Made by a program: the position numbers and the translations under genes
Notes under the pieces: generated by a model
What the model saw: only the letters and a program-made list of their open reading frames with translations
The model's database searches: none
Told to the model about the DNA's origin: nothing
Shown here: one piece after another, positions 37,985 to 47,927 of the stretch
Position numbering within the stretch: position 1 is the first letter of the stretch
How the letters are laid out: each line of letters opens with the position of its first letter
Origin: an uncultured Clostridia bacterium
GTDB taxonomy: Bacteria > Bacillota > Clostridia > Christensenellales > UBA1242
DNA: 64,000 bases
Reading direction: 5' to 3'
Assembly: GCA_930990515.1 (NCBI GenBank)
Contig: CAKNPS010000001.1
Span: 167,280 to 231,279 of the forward strand

Positions 37985-39235
37985 TTAGTATGAATAAATT
38001 TGTGGAGCAACTTTAAAAACAACAAAATTTAAGAAATCATCTCTATCTTCTAGCCTATCTAAAAATTCCGACATCTCTTTTGGAAATTTGTTATAAATTG
38101 TGGTGTAAAGATTTATGATATCCGCTTTATTCTCTCGCATTATTCTTATTCCATCTTGCATATATTCTTTAATTTTAAATTCGATAGCCTTTATTGCTTC
38201 ATTTGAAATATTTTTAAAATCAACATTTTCATTAATAAGTCTTTCAGTTTGTTTCGCTTCACTCAATTTTAAGAAAATTTTAGAATTAATATAAACCACA
38301 GGAATACCATTTTCAAAAGCGACTTGAGTGTTTAATTTGTTCTCAAAAATTTCAAAAGTAAGTTCTGCATTGGTAAAAACATTATCAGAAAAATTTTCGA
38401 TTATGATTGAGCCAGATTTAAAATCGCCTTTCAAAAAGTTTAGATGTTTCATTTCTTCTTTGTCTAATTTATAAACTTCTTTGCCATCTTTACATAAAAT
38501 TGCTTGCCCATCATTTAAGATTTTCTTTTTCTCTTGTTCTTGTCCACTTTGTCCCCCTCCGCTTCCACCACCAGCAGAGTTTTGTGCGGCGGTTTGAATG
38601 GAAATTCCCTCTTTGTCTTCAGATGTAAGAGTGATAAACGACACAAGTTCGGTGTTAGTTGGACTATAAATTCCTTTATAAAAGGTTTCAAATGTGCTTT
38701 CTGTCGAATAAACATAGTCTTCATTAAATTCTACCAAATCATCAGCCTTAATGGAACTTGCAGTGTTAAATTCCTTAACTGCGGACAAAAAGTCGAACGC
38801 CGATGCATCTGTGCAAACCAATGTGGTGGAAAGAGCAAGGTTAGCATTTCGTGTAAGATAGTCCATTTCCGTTGTGGCATCATTAGTAAAAAAGTCTTCA
38901 TTCACAACAACCATTTTAACATGAGAAAGCCCCACCTGTCGCCCTAAGTGCAGACCTGCAAAATCCATTGCTTCTGAAATGCTTTTACCGCTTGATTTTA
39001 CAACCTCATATTGCTCGGAAAAATTTTGCGTCACAATTGGAACGAAAGTAAGTAGAGAAATTTCCACAACATCTTCTTCTCCTTTGTCTAATCCGATTGC
39101 AGTGACAACAGCATAATCATCAATTTCTGCATCTTTCCCAAGAGCAATACCACCATAAATTATGGAAATCAAAATAAACACAATAACCATCGGGGTTTTA
39201 AAAATCAATTTAAGATAAGCTTTCAGTCTTTCCAT
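37985..39235 (-). CDS. Ger(x)C family germination protein without lipobox
   Basis: The C subunit of a spore germinant receptor, 416 residues. The family start is seen in EIDDYAVVTAIGLDKG, with the SEAMDFAGLHLGRQVGLSH segment next and a C-terminal domain ending VFKVAPQIYS. Most Ger(x)C proteins are lipoproteins with Cys before the WDxxEI motif. Here the membrane helix (residues 17-33) is followed by GIALGKDAEIDD without any Cys, so lipid anchoring appears lost. A Gly/Ser/Gln-rich loop lies near residue 225. It overlaps gerB by 13 bases. Confidence 0.9.
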   Translation of the reverse strand: MERLKAYLKLIFKTPMVIVFILISIIYGGIALGKDAEIDDYAVVTAIGLDKGEEDVVEISLLTFVPIVTQNFSEQYEVVKSSGKSISEAMDFAGLHLGRQVGLSHVKMVVVNEDFFTNDATTEMDYLTRNANLALSTTLVCTDASAFDFLSAVKEFNTASSIKADDLVEFNEDYVYSTESTFETFYKGIYSPTNTELVSFITLTSEDKEGISIQTAAQNSAGGGSGGGQSGQEQEKKKILNDGQAILCKDGKEVYKLDKEEMKHLNFLKGDFKSGSIIIENFSDNVFTNAELTFEIFENKLNTQVAFENGIPVVYINSKIFLKLSEAKQTERLINENVDFKNISNEAIKAIEFKIKEYMQDGIRIMRENKADIINLYTTIYNKFPKEMSEFLDRLEDRDDFLNFVVFKVAPQIYSY

Positions 39236-40314
39236 TTTTCACCTCGCCTTTTAATAATAAGAAAAATTATGGAACAAAGTGGAATAATGACAAAAGAAAT
39301 TATAGATAGATATGGCAAAATGCTTTCACCATACAAAATCGTTCGCTCTAAGTTTCTAATAATAAGTTCAACAATAATAACAAACAATATATCGAAAGTA
39401 ATAAGAGCATATTGTTTATGAAGTTTTGGCAAAAGAACATTAAAACTTTCAGTAAAACATTTTAAATAAATTCCCATTTGAAAATAAGTTAGGAAAATGA
39501 TTAAAATGACTGCGATAACATCAATTCTACCAAGCCCGCCATAATCTTTAATGTTACCCATAACTTCAAAAATGGCATATTGATGCATAAATGATGTGTA
39601 AGTATAAGAAAAATAAAAGGCAATTGCCATTAAAATTATTAAAATCATTGCAGAAAGTGCAAAAAATACAAGTTTTTTACCATCTCCCTTTTTATAATCA
39701 ATCTTATCCATAAATAGATATAGAAAAATGACATCTCCAAAAGAAGAAATGTGCTTTAAACTTGAAATTAACACTTCGGAAACATTTGATTGATAAAAAA
39801 GAGGAGTGGAACTTATACCAATGAAAGAAATGATAACACAAAACAAGGCAATAATCAAAATTAAAGGGAAAAAGAGTTGACAGGTTCTACCTAACACCCT
39901 TAGACCTACAAAAGCAAGATAGTTAATTATTGGCAGAAAGCAAACCAAGAATATTATTGTATCATTCTCTTTATATATTAAATCTTTGAAAAATATGTAT
40001 GTCACATTGTAAATTAAAATAAGTTTACAAAGGAAAAAGATAATCAAAAGAAAATAGATTATTTTCAAAGTGACAATTCCAAATTTTTCTTTAACTAAAC
40101 TTGCAAAAGAAACATTTGGGAATTTACTTTTTAAGACTATGAAAAGAAAAATAAGACCTATTTCTAATAGAAACAAAATTAAATAGCAAAAGATACCTTC
40201 CACATTTGCATCTCGATATAAAAGAGAAGGAAGTAGAAGAACTTTGTTTGCAAAGATGATAATAAAAATGAAAATTCCTGTTTGCCAAATGTTTATACTC
40301 TTATCTCTTGCCAT
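39223..40314 (-). CDS. GerAB/ArcD/ProY-type germinant receptor subunit B
   Basis: A 363-residue protein with ten membrane helices, related to amino-acid permeases. In the germinant receptor it is the subunit thought to bind the small-molecule germinant. FFPLILIIALFCVIISF and the FLYLFMDK segment fit the family. GGAGAG precedes the ATG. The gene lies between gerA and gerC in the usual A-B-C order. The germinant cannot be told from sequence. Confidence 0.93.
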   Translation of the reverse strand: MARDKSINIWQTGIFIFIIIFANKVLLLPSLLYRDANVEGIFCYLILFLLEIGLIFLFIVLKSKFPNVSFASLVKEKFGIVTLKIIYFLLIIFFLCKLILIYNVTYIFFKDLIYKENDTIIFLVCFLPIINYLAFVGLRVLGRTCQLFFPLILIIALFCVIISFIGISSTPLFYQSNVSEVLISSLKHISSFGDVIFLYLFMDKIDYKKGDGKKLVFFALSAMILIILMAIAFYFSYTYTSFMHQYAIFEVMGNIKDYGGLGRIDVIAVILIIFLTYFQMGIYLKCFTESFNVLLPKLHKQYALITFDILFVIIVELIIRNLERTILYGESILPYLSIISFVIIPLCSIIFLIIKRRGEKWKD

Positions 40315-40315
40315 A

Positions 40316-41752
40316 TCACTCTCCTTTCCTTTTGTGGTCAGTATTGTTAAACGAATACGGTCGGTCTTTCATTGATGTTATCGGAACTCGCAATAAACCG
40401 TCTTTATTATCTTTTAAAATAAAAGGCGAAAAAGGGGCAAGATATGGCGTTCCAAAGTTTTCAATCGTGTTTAAATATGAAATAACATAAATAAGTCCAC
40501 CAATTAACCCTAAAAGCCCTAAAGATGCACCAATTAAAAGAAAGACAAATTGAAGAACTGTGATTTGAGCAGCCTGCTCTGGAATGGTATATAGTGCAAT
40601 TTTTGCGATGGCAACAACAATAACTGCAGGCGGAGAAATAAGTCCCGCTTTAACCCCAGTATCTCCCAAAATTAATGCACCGACAATGGAAGTTGCAAGT
40701 CCCAAATAACTTGGAAGTCTAAGGCTTACTTCATATAGAATTTGAAACAAAAGGGAAATAAAAAGAATTTCAATAAATGGTGTGAATGGAATTTGCTGAG
40801 TGCTATCTGCAATCGTGATTAAATATTTTAATGGTAAAATGTTATAATGAAAAAGTTGCAAGGCTATGTAAAGACCAGGGCCAAGCACAGCAAAAAATCC
40901 ACCAACTGCTCTAATAAAGCGAAGAAGTGTGGAGTAAAGATAGTTAGTGTAATAGTCATTTGTGTTTTGTAACTCTTCCAAAAGGACAAAAGGAATTGTC
41001 AAAACAATAGGAGTATTATCCACCAAAATTGCCACTCTTCCTTCTAATAGTTTAGCACAAACAATATCGGGCTTCTCGGTGTTCCCCACTTGTTTAAAAA
41101 GGGAATTTGGGTTATTGGAAAGATATGGCACAAGATAGTAACTGTCGACCACACCGTCAATATCAATTTTTTTTAGTTTCTTTTCAATTTCCTTAACAAT
41201 TTTCTTGTCAACAACACTGTCAAGATAGGCAATAACAATTTGCGTTTTTGTTCTTTTGCCAACATCAAAATTTTTTAGAACTAAATCAGAACTATAAAAT
41301 CTTTTTCGCAAAAGTCCTAAATTTGTCTTTATATCTTCAGTAAAACCTTCGCGTGGACCTTGAATAACAGGTGTGGTCGGTGGTTCAGACGGAGCACGAG
41401 CATTAAATTTTTGAATATCAACTGACAAAATCTTGTCAGAATTATTCATTAAAATAATCACTGCGCCTTTTAAAATATTATCAACAATTTCTTCCTTCTT
41501 TATCTCTTTCACATCATTTGCTTGAACAATATTTTTAACCGAAGAAAAGGAAATTTCTTCATTTAAATCAGAAATAGGCTGATAAATTGCAGTTGAGAAA
41601 ATGAGATTATCAGTAAAACTTTTAAGATAAATAAACCCTATTGTGACACTTCCCTTTTTTAAAGTTCGGTCTGCCACATCAAAGGAAAAATGCAACTCCT
41701 TTTTTATGTTTTTAATCTCTTTTTCAACATTAAAAAAATTCATACTGCTCAT
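40316..41752 (-). CDS. GerA-family spore germination protein, subunit A
   Basis: The 478-residue A subunit of a germinant receptor. A soluble N-terminal domain of about 240 residues contains SEPPTTPVIQGPREGFTED and the NLGLLRKRF segment typical of GerKA/SpoVAF proteins. It is followed by about five membrane helices with FLPIEILFIS-like and RLPSYLGLATSIVGALILGD segments, and a cytoplasmic tail. There is no strong ribosome site; CATACTA lies only 5 bases before the ATG. First gene of the gerA-gerB-gerC operon. Confidence 0.95.
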   Translation of the reverse strand: MSSMNFFNVEKEIKNIKKELHFSFDVADRTLKKGSVTIGFIYLKSFTDNLIFSTAIYQPISDLNEEISFSSVKNIVQANDVKEIKKEEIVDNILKGAVIILMNNSDKILSVDIQKFNARAPSEPPTTPVIQGPREGFTEDIKTNLGLLRKRFYSSDLVLKNFDVGKRTKTQIVIAYLDSVVDKKIVKEIEKKLKKIDIDGVVDSYYLVPYLSNNPNSLFKQVGNTEKPDIVCAKLLEGRVAILVDNTPIVLTIPFVLLEELQNTNDYYTNYLYSTLLRFIRAVGGFFAVLGPGLYIALQLFHYNILPLKYLITIADSTQQIPFTPFIEILFISLLFQILYEVSLRLPSYLGLATSIVGALILGDTGVKAGLISPPAVIVVAIAKIALYTIPEQAAQITVLQFVFLLIGASLGLLGLIGGLIYVISYLNTIENFGTPYLAPFSPFILKDNKDGLLRVPITSMKDRPYSFNNTDHKRKGE

Positions 41753-41818
41753 AAAAGTAGTATGAATAAAGTTTTTTAAAAATATGTGATAAAAAACATT
41801 ACAAAAACAAAATTTAAA

Positions 41819-42460
41819 TTATCTTACACTAAATTCAAAAATCAAAGATGTGGAAGGTGTAAAATATTCGTTACCATTTGCTGTCACATAAACTTTATAA
41901 TCTCCTGCGTCAAAAGTGGAGAAATCAAAAGATGTTGTTTGCAAATTTGTTATATCTTGAATTTGCCCAGTTGGATAAATAACTTTTAAAGAATAAGATG
42001 TTGCATTAAGAACATTGTTCCAACTTAAAACATTGTTTTCAAAAGTAGGCACGGCAGTATCTAGTGGCAAAACAACAGTCCAGTCATAATAGTCACTAAA
42101 ATTGCCATTTCTTCCATTTTCACCAACATACGCCACCTTAATTCTGAAAACGTTTCCTGCATTTAAAATTATGTCAGTGTTTTTGGAAAGATTTGTCATA
42201 TTATGTTCTTCTAAAACTATGGAAACTTTAACATATACGCCATCAATGTTTTGCTCGATAATAAATCTATAGTCATATTGTGCATTGAAATCTGTGATAA
42301 CATAATATTCACCATCAACAACTTGAACTTCCACATTTTCTGGTGTTTCTTTAATATCTGGCGACACAAAATAAAAAATAAGTAAGCCTACCACAACGGC
42401 AAGCACACAAAAAATTGCGACAGAAATTATAGCGAAATATAGCGATTTTTTGCTTCTCAT
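41819..42460 (-). CDS. Unknown membrane-anchored protein with Fn3-like domain
   Basis: The 213-residue protein has a basic start and one membrane helix (residues 8-31). An outer beta-rich domain follows, in which SWNNVLNATSYSLKVIYP and FDAGDYKVYVTANG resemble a fibronectin type III or Big-like repeat. I do not recognise a specific family. TTGCAA and TATAAT with an 18-base spacer lie just before the ATG, and no ribosome site is visible. It precedes the germination operon on the same strand, 66 bases away. Confidence 0.7.
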   Translation of the reverse strand: MRSKKSLYFAIISVAIFCVLAVVVGLLIFYFVSPDIKETPENVEVQVVDGEYYVITDFNAQYDYRFIIEQNIDGVYVKVSIVLEEHNMTNLSKNTDIILNAGNVFRIKVAYVGENGRNGNFSDYYDWTVVLPLDTAVPTFENNVLSWNNVLNATSYSLKVIYPTGQIQDITNLQTTSFDFSTFDAGDYKVYVTANGNEYFTPSTSLIFEFSVR

Positions 42461-42534
42461 ATTGTTATTATAATAAAATCATAAGAAAATTTGCAAATAA
42501 AAAACAAAAAAATAATAAAAATGTAAAATGAATA

Positions 42535-42563
42535 TTGACAATGAATAAAAAGTATGCTAAAAT
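42535..42563 (+). promoter_or_regulatory. Sigma-A promoter of the acidic-tail membrane protein gene
   Basis: The -35 is TTGACA and the -10 is TAAAAT, with a 17-base spacer. GGAGG and the ATG follow 26 bases on. Confidence 0.85.
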
Positions 42564-42588
42564 TATAACATAAATTGGAGGTATAAAT

Positions 42589-43335
42589 ATGTTAGATTTC
42601 ACAAATTTGAGAGCTGAAAGTTACGCTGCATTTATTCTTGCCATTGTTTTCACAATCATAACAATCGCTGGCGCAATCGTTATATTAAGAAGAAGGTTTA
42701 AAACATCAACGCTTATTAAAGTTTTAACAACAATCGTATTCCCATTTGTCGCAATTTTCTGCTGGCTATATATGATTTTAAACACAACAGCAAACTTTGA
42801 TATAATCACAAGTTTATATTCATCATTCTTAATCACACTTGGTTTCTTTGGTATTGTTGTTGCAGTTTACTTTATTACTCTTGCTATCATCAAAAAGAAG
42901 AAAGAAAAAGACCTTGCTTACATGAAGAGTCTTGAAACAGAAGTTGAAGACCTTGAAAAAACAGTAAGTGAAATGGAAAGTGCAAAACAAGAAGAACAAG
43001 AAAACGAAGAAGATAACAATGAAGTAACCCCTACAGTTGCAGGTTTGATTGAAAATAATACAACAGAAACTTCTGACGAAAATGTTATCGAAGTTGAAAC
43101 AAATGAAGTAACTTCTGAAAATGCTGAAGAAAATAATGGTACTGAACCTAATGAAGTTTCTGAAGAAAATGAAGAAGTTCAACAAGAAAACGAAGAAAAA
43201 CAAGAAGAAAGCGAAGTTGAAGAAGAAGAAAAAGAAGAACCTTCAGAATTAGAAACTGATGTAAACACAGTTGAAGAAGTTAAATTTGAAGACGATGTTG
43301 AAGAAATTAATCCTGATAATGACGAAAACAAATAA
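42589..43335 (+). CDS. Unknown membrane protein with long acidic tail
   Basis: I do not recognise this 248-residue protein. Three membrane helices lie in residues 12-32, 42-64 and 75-100, then a basic stop KKKKEK. A short coiled coil follows (SLETEVEDLEKTVSEMES). The last 115 residues are mostly Glu, Asn, Val and Thr, with no hydrophobic core, so probably disordered. GGAGG precedes the ATG. It is a single-gene unit with its own promoter and terminator. Confidence 0.78.
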   Translation: MLDFTNLRAESYAAFILAIVFTIITIAGAIVILRRRFKTSTLIKVLTTIVFPFVAIFCWLYMILNTTANFDIITSLYSSFLITLGFFGIVVAVYFITLAIIKKKKEKDLAYMKSLETEVEDLEKTVSEMESAKQEEQENEEDNNEVTPTVAGLIENNTTETSDENVIEVETNEVTSENAEENNGTEPNEVSEENEEVQQENEEKQEESEVEEEEKEEPSELETDVNTVEEVKFEDDVEEINPDNDENK

Positions 43336-43348
43336 TAAAATTTAAAAT

Positions 43349-43377
43349 AAAAAACACGATTTGAAATCGTGTTTTTT
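43349..43377 (+). terminator. Intrinsic terminator
   Basis: AAAACACGAT pairs with ATCGTGTTTT around a short loop, then a T run. It ends the acidic-tail membrane protein gene. Confidence 0.88.
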
Positions 43378-43472
43378 TGTTGCTCTTTTTTAATGTTAGT
43401 TGAAGTTTAAGTTAAAACAAATATACAACATATTATTATATTTTAAACTTAAAATCAAATATGATTTGTCTA

Positions 43473-45902
43473 TTATTTAACAATCAAGTTGACAATTCTC
43501 TTTGGAACAACAATCTCTTTAACAATTGTCTTTCCGTCCAAAAGTTGCTTGATTTTTTCATTTTCTTTAACAATTTTCAAAACTTCTTCATTTGAAAGGT
43601 CGGTTTCGATGTCCATTCTTGCCACAATCTTGCTGTTGACTTGAATAGCAATTTCCACTGTATCCAAAACAATTTTGCTTTCATCAAACTTTGGATATCT
43701 TTGATTGAAGATAGAATATTTTTCTCCAATTTGTTCCCAAAGTTCTTCAGTAAAGTGTGGCGCAGATGGTGACAAAATGACAAGAAGATTTTTAACAACC
43801 TTTTCCATAAGTTCGCCATTCTTTTCCTTTTGAACATCGTATTTATACATTGCATTAACAAGTTCCATAATTCTTGCAACGGCAGAATTGAACGAGAAAG
43901 TTTCAAAGTTTTCAGCAACTTCCTTAATGGTTCTATTGAGAACAAAATCAAGTTCTTTTTCTTCAGTTTCGTATTTCTTGCTTGTCCCCTTTTCGTTATG
44001 CCATTTTAGGACAATGCGTTCCACTCTTTCCATAAAGGCTCTGATGTGCTTAATTCCGTCATCATTCCAAATTCCACCATCAACATATTTAAGTGAGAAC
44101 ATCATATGAAGTCTTAAAGCATCACTGCCAAATTCTTTGATATAATCGTCGGCAGTTCTTGAAGTGTTACGCTTACTCATTTTCTTGCCGTCTGGCCCTA
44201 AAACCATTCCTTGGTGGAAAAGACGCTTGAATGGTTCGTCAAAATCAAGTTTTCCAATATCACGCAAGAATTTTGTGATAAATCTTGAATAAAGTAAATG
44301 CCCCGTTGCGTGTTCAACACCACCAACATAGCAATCAACAGGAAGCATCTTGTCAACATATTCACGGCTGAAAATCTCTTTGTTGTTATGTTGAGATTCT
44401 GGATAACGAAGTTGATAGAAAGATGAACAAACAAAGGTGTCAAGTGTGTCAGGTTCGCGTCTTGCTGGTCTCCCGCAAATTGGACAAGTTGTGTTCATAT
44501 ATTCTTCGCATTTCCCAAGTGGGCCAGAACCATCTGGTTTATAATCAGTTATATGTGGCAAAATCACTGGCAAATCTTTTTCTGGCACAGGAACAGTTCC
44601 GCAGTGGTCACAATAAATGATAGGAATTGGACAACCCCAATATCTTTGACGAGCAACTGACCAATCGTGAAGTTTGTAGTTAGTTTTAAATCTTCCTTCA
44701 CCCATTTTTTCAAGTTTTTCCACGATTTTTGTCTTTGCTTCTTCGCTGGAAAGACCGTTAAATTCTTCTGAATTAATGAGTTTTCCATATTCTGTGAAAG
44801 GTAAAACTGTCTCACCCTTAGCATTTTCAATCACTTGTTTAATTGGTAAATTATATTTTTTTGCAAAGTCATAGTCACGAGAGTCGTGTGCAGCAACACC
44901 CATAACAATTCCTGTTGCATAAGTTGAAATAACATAATCAGCCACAAACAATGGCACTCTTTCTGAAGTTAATGGATTGATAACATAAGTGCCTGTGAAA
45001 ACGCCAGTTTTTGGAGAAGTTGTGCTTGTTCTTGTGATTTCGTCTATTTTAGACGATGCGGAAATATATTCTTCCACTTGCTTTTTACATTCAGGCTTAA
45101 TTAAATGTGGAAGAAGTTTATGTTCAGGGGCAATGACAAGGAATGTCACACCATAAAGTGTGTCAGCACGAGAAGTGAAGACAGTGAGTTTTTCATCTGT
45201 TCCTTCCACTTTGAAATCAACTTCTGCTCCAACACTCTTTCCAATCCAGTTTCTTTGAAGAGCCTTTGTTTTTTCTGGCCAATCAATCGTGTCAAGACCA
45301 GATAAAAGTTCTTCAGCATAGTCAGTAATTTTAAAGAACCATTGCTTCATATTTTTTCTTACAATAGTTGAGCCACATCTTTCACAAACGCCATCGACAA
45401 CTTGTTCATTAGCAATAATAGTGTTGCAAGATGGACAAAAGTTTACTGGTGCTTCCTTTTGATAAGCAAGACCGTGTTTATATAGTTGAATAAAAAGCCA
45501 TTGAGTCCATTTGTAATAGTCCGGATTGCAAGTTATAAGTTCATATTCCCAGTTGAAAGTTGCTCCCATAGTTTTTAATTGTTCTTCCATAACCTTAATG
45601 TTATGACGAGTGCTATCTTCAGGGTGAATACCAGTTCTTATTGCATAGTTTTCTGCAGGAAGCCCAAAAGCATCAAAGCCCATAGGTTGAAAAACATTAT
45701 AGCCTTGAAGTCTTTTAAATCTTCCAAAACTATCAGAAAGTCCAAAATTCCACCAATGTCCAAGGTGCAAACTTGCCCCACTAGGATAAGAAAACATCTC
45801 AAGAAGATAAAATTTTTTATCTAAATTTTTATTATCAAACTGATAAAGTTTTGTATCTTCCCAAATTTTATTCCATTTTTTTTCAATTTCTGTATAATTC
45901 AT
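43473..45902 (-). CDS. leuS: Leucyl-tRNA synthetase
   Basis: Class I synthetase of 809 residues, normal length. The HIGH-type motif is ASLHLGHWWNFGLSD and the KMSKS-type motif is DGKKMSKRNTSR. The editing domain holds TSRADTLYGVTFLVIAPEH, and zinc knuckles CPSC...CERCG and CPICGRP are present. The ATG at 45902 has GGGGGC ahead; an in-frame TTG at 45917 is less likely. No T-box leader is seen upstream, in contrast to ileS. Confidence 0.98.
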   Translation of the reverse strand: MNYTEIEKKWNKIWEDTKLYQFDNKNLDKKFYLLEMFSYPSGASLHLGHWWNFGLSDSFGRFKRLQGYNVFQPMGFDAFGLPAENYAIRTGIHPEDSTRHNIKVMEEQLKTMGATFNWEYELITCNPDYYKWTQWLFIQLYKHGLAYQKEAPVNFCPSCNTIIANEQVVDGVCERCGSTIVRKNMKQWFFKITDYAEELLSGLDTIDWPEKTKALQRNWIGKSVGAEVDFKVEGTDEKLTVFTSRADTLYGVTFLVIAPEHKLLPHLIKPECKKQVEEYISASSKIDEITRTSTTSPKTGVFTGTYVINPLTSERVPLFVADYVISTYATGIVMGVAAHDSRDYDFAKKYNLPIKQVIENAKGETVLPFTEYGKLINSEEFNGLSSEEAKTKIVEKLEKMGEGRFKTNYKLHDWSVARQRYWGCPIPIIYCDHCGTVPVPEKDLPVILPHITDYKPDGSGPLGKCEEYMNTTCPICGRPARREPDTLDTFVCSSFYQLRYPESQHNNKEIFSREYVDKMLPVDCYVGGVEHATGHLLYSRFITKFLRDIGKLDFDEPFKRLFHQGMVLGPDGKKMSKRNTSRTADDYIKEFGSDALRLHMMFSLKYVDGGIWNDDGIKHIRAFMERVERIVLKWHNEKGTSKKYETEEKELDFVLNRTIKEVAENFETFSFNSAVARIMELVNAMYKYDVQKEKNGELMEKVVKNLLVILSPSAPHFTEELWEQIGEKYSIFNQRYPKFDESKIVLDTVEIAIQVNSKIVARMDIETDLSNEEVLKIVKENEKIKQLLDGKTIVKEIVVPKRIVNLIVK

Positions 45903-45992
45903 TTTTGCCCCCAACAATATGAAAAATTGATTTCATACTTATACGCTATATTTTATCAAATAGCATTTTAATTTGTCAACAAGATAAACAAA

Positions 45993-46011
45993 AAACAGCA
46001 AAATGCTGTTT
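45993..46011 (-). terminator. Intrinsic terminator after the 254-residue membrane protein gene
   Basis: AAACAGCA pairs with TGCTGTTT around a 3-base loop, then TTTTTTG on the minus strand. Confidence 0.8.
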
Positions 46012-46120
46012 CATTATTAAATAATTGATATTGAATTGTAAATTATTTGATATTGTAAATTTAATTGAGTAAAATTTTTATAATTAAATTTTAATTATTC
46101 TAAATGCTCAAATAAATTAA

Positions 46121-46885
46121 TTAAATGTTTTGGTCTGGCTTTGTAAGCATATTACTTGAAAAAGTCGCACTTGTTGCAATCAAGAAGCAACCCAAAATTG
46201 TGCAAAGATATGCAATATCAAACGAATTTAAGAAATCTGCAAATCCACCGCCTGCAATCCCAAATAGGGCAAGTCCGCCATACATAAACATATAGAAGAT
46301 TGTTCCAGCAAGCACTAAGACGAGCCCACACCAAAGAAGATAATTCGTTCTGAAGTGGAAAAGCAAAGTGATAATAGAAATAAGTCCGTTAATAAGATAA
46401 ATAACAAAAATTGTGTTTGTGATATTGAAATATTCTGGTAAATATTCTGGAAGCAAGAAGTATGCAAGTAAACTCAATGCCACTCTAATTGCAATATCAA
46501 GAATTTTAAGACCAGTTCCCCTATCAAGCCAAATGGTAAAAATGGCGATTAATGCTTGAAAAGCACAAAGGCAATATAAAATTGCTTCATTATTATTTTG
46601 TTCGAAAGGGGTAAATTGTTTGAATGATGCCCCAACCACGAATGCCACAAGTGCCAAAGTTAAAAGTATGCTTTTTTTGTTAAATCTTAAAAAGATTAAA
46701 CTCATAAGAAGTGCTAAACAAAAAGTTGCATAAGCAATCATATCAAGATTAAGCCACTTAGCAACTTCATCACTGACATCAAATTGAATATCAGCAAGCA
46801 CCAAAATCATTCCTGCCAAAACTAAAACGGCAAAAATGCAAAACATAATTTTTTTAAATAAACTTATATCTCTAAAATCTCTCAT
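46121..46885 (-). CDS. Unknown membrane protein with eight helices
   Basis: I do not recognise this 254-residue protein. It has about eight evenly spaced hydrophobic segments and few charged residues, with a Gly-rich loop GGLALFGIAGGGFADF near residue 210. No catalytic or transport motif is evident. No ribosome site precedes the ATG. It is a single-gene unit. Confidence 0.7.
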   Translation of the reverse strand: MRDFRDISLFKKIMFCIFAVLVLAGMILVLADIQFDVSDEVAKWLNLDMIAYATFCLALLMSLIFLRFNKKSILLTLALVAFVVGASFKQFTPFEQNNNEAILYCLCAFQALIAIFTIWLDRGTGLKILDIAIRVALSLLAYFLLPEYLPEYFNITNTIFVIYLINGLISIITLLFHFRTNYLLWCGLVLVLAGTIFYMFMYGGLALFGIAGGGFADFLNSFDIAYLCTILGCFLIATSATFSSNMLTKPDQNI

Positions 46886-46969
46886 ATTTATATGATAACA
46901 AATTTTTATAATTTTTACAACTAAATTAAAGAATTTTTAAAAATATGTATAAAATAATTTTAAAATAAC

Positions 46970-47899
46970 TTAATTTTGGGCACTTTTGCCTAAATCTTCA
47001 TCAAATTCTTTTACAGAATTTTCTTCAACAGTCAATTTTTTAGCATTAGCAATTTTTTCTTCTGCACGCTTAAAATATTTTTGATAAGATTTTTTGCAGT
47101 ATTTTTTATGATTATCTTCTTCCTCTTTTTCTGGTTTTTGGAAAGTGTAAGGACCATTAACTTTCCATTTTTCAAAAAGACCAATCTTAATGGCATTTTC
47201 CTTACATAAAAAGGCACATCTCATACACATAATGCAGTTTTTCCCAAAATGAAATTCCCCATTTTCGACTGTGATATTATGAGTTGGACATATTTTCACA
47301 CAGGCATTGCAGTGTGCACAATTATCTTTAACCTTATATCTTTTTCCATTAAATCTGCCACCCCAGTGTTCAATTCGGAAAACAAAAGCAAGTGGACGTC
47401 CAAAAGGAAATTTTTTGAGTTTCACTTCCTTTCCGTCCAAAATTTCTTGTGCATCAATAGGAATTAATTGTTTTGCAGTCTCCCACATCTTATATGCCAT
47501 AGAATCTGTATGTCTAAAAATGATGTTATATGGCATACAGTAATGGTATTCATTTGTAAGTTTAAAGTTCTTCTTTTTTAGAATACTCATTGGCTTAATG
47601 GAAGAAATATTGTTTAACTTAAGTGGTTCACCAGATGTTTTGATTATAAAAAGTGGTTTTTCGCTTTCTAGTTTTGGAAATTTTTTAATAAAACTAAAAA
47701 TAATTGCAGGAGCATTAAAAGCGTGAATCGGGTATGCAAGTCCAATCTTGTCATAATCATTTAAATTATAGTTAAAGTTTTGATTTTCCACTCTAAAAGT
47801 GTCAACTTCACAACCTTTGTCTTTGAATACTTCAACATATTTATCAATAACTCTTTTTGTGTTTCCAGTGCCAGAAAAATAACAGATTAAGATTTTCAT
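46970..47899 (-). CDS. Flavodoxin-ferredoxin fusion (EFR1 family)
   Basis: Residues 1-150 form a flavodoxin-like domain with the FMN phosphate loop FSGTGNTKRV. Residues 195-240 hold two [4Fe-4S] clusters: CAHCNACVKICP and CIMCMRCAFLC. The last 60 residues are Lys-rich and unusual. Such proteins carry low-potential electrons in anaerobes; the partner is unknown. It lies 29 bases after the epimerase-like gene on the same strand, so they may form an operon. No clear ribosome site is seen. Confidence 0.88.
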   Translation of the reverse strand: MKILICYFSGTGNTKRVIDKYVEVFKDKGCEVDTFRVENQNFNYNLNDYDKIGLAYPIHAFNAPAIIFSFIKKFPKLESEKPLFIIKTSGEPLKLNNISSIKPMSILKKKNFKLTNEYHYCMPYNIIFRHTDSMAYKMWETAKQLIPIDAQEILDGKEVKLKKFPFGRPLAFVFRIEHWGGRFNGKRYKVKDNCAHCNACVKICPTHNITVENGEFHFGKNCIMCMRCAFLCKENAIKIGLFEKWKVNGPYTFQKPEKEEEDNHKKYCKKSYQKYFKRAEEKIANAKKLTVEENSVKEFDEDLGKSAQN

Positions 47900-47927
47900 T
47901 TTCTTAAAATTTATCCTTTTAAATTAA

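Noticed and set aside
41752..41790. Sigma-G-like -10 CATACTA before gerA
   Set aside because: It lies only 5 bases before the ATG, and the -35 match is poor, so it cannot be called a promoter, although sigma-G control of this operon is expected.
45903..46120. T-box leader before leuS
   Set aside because: No specifier stem, TGGN bulge or antiterminator was seen; the only hairpin is the terminator of the neighbouring gene.
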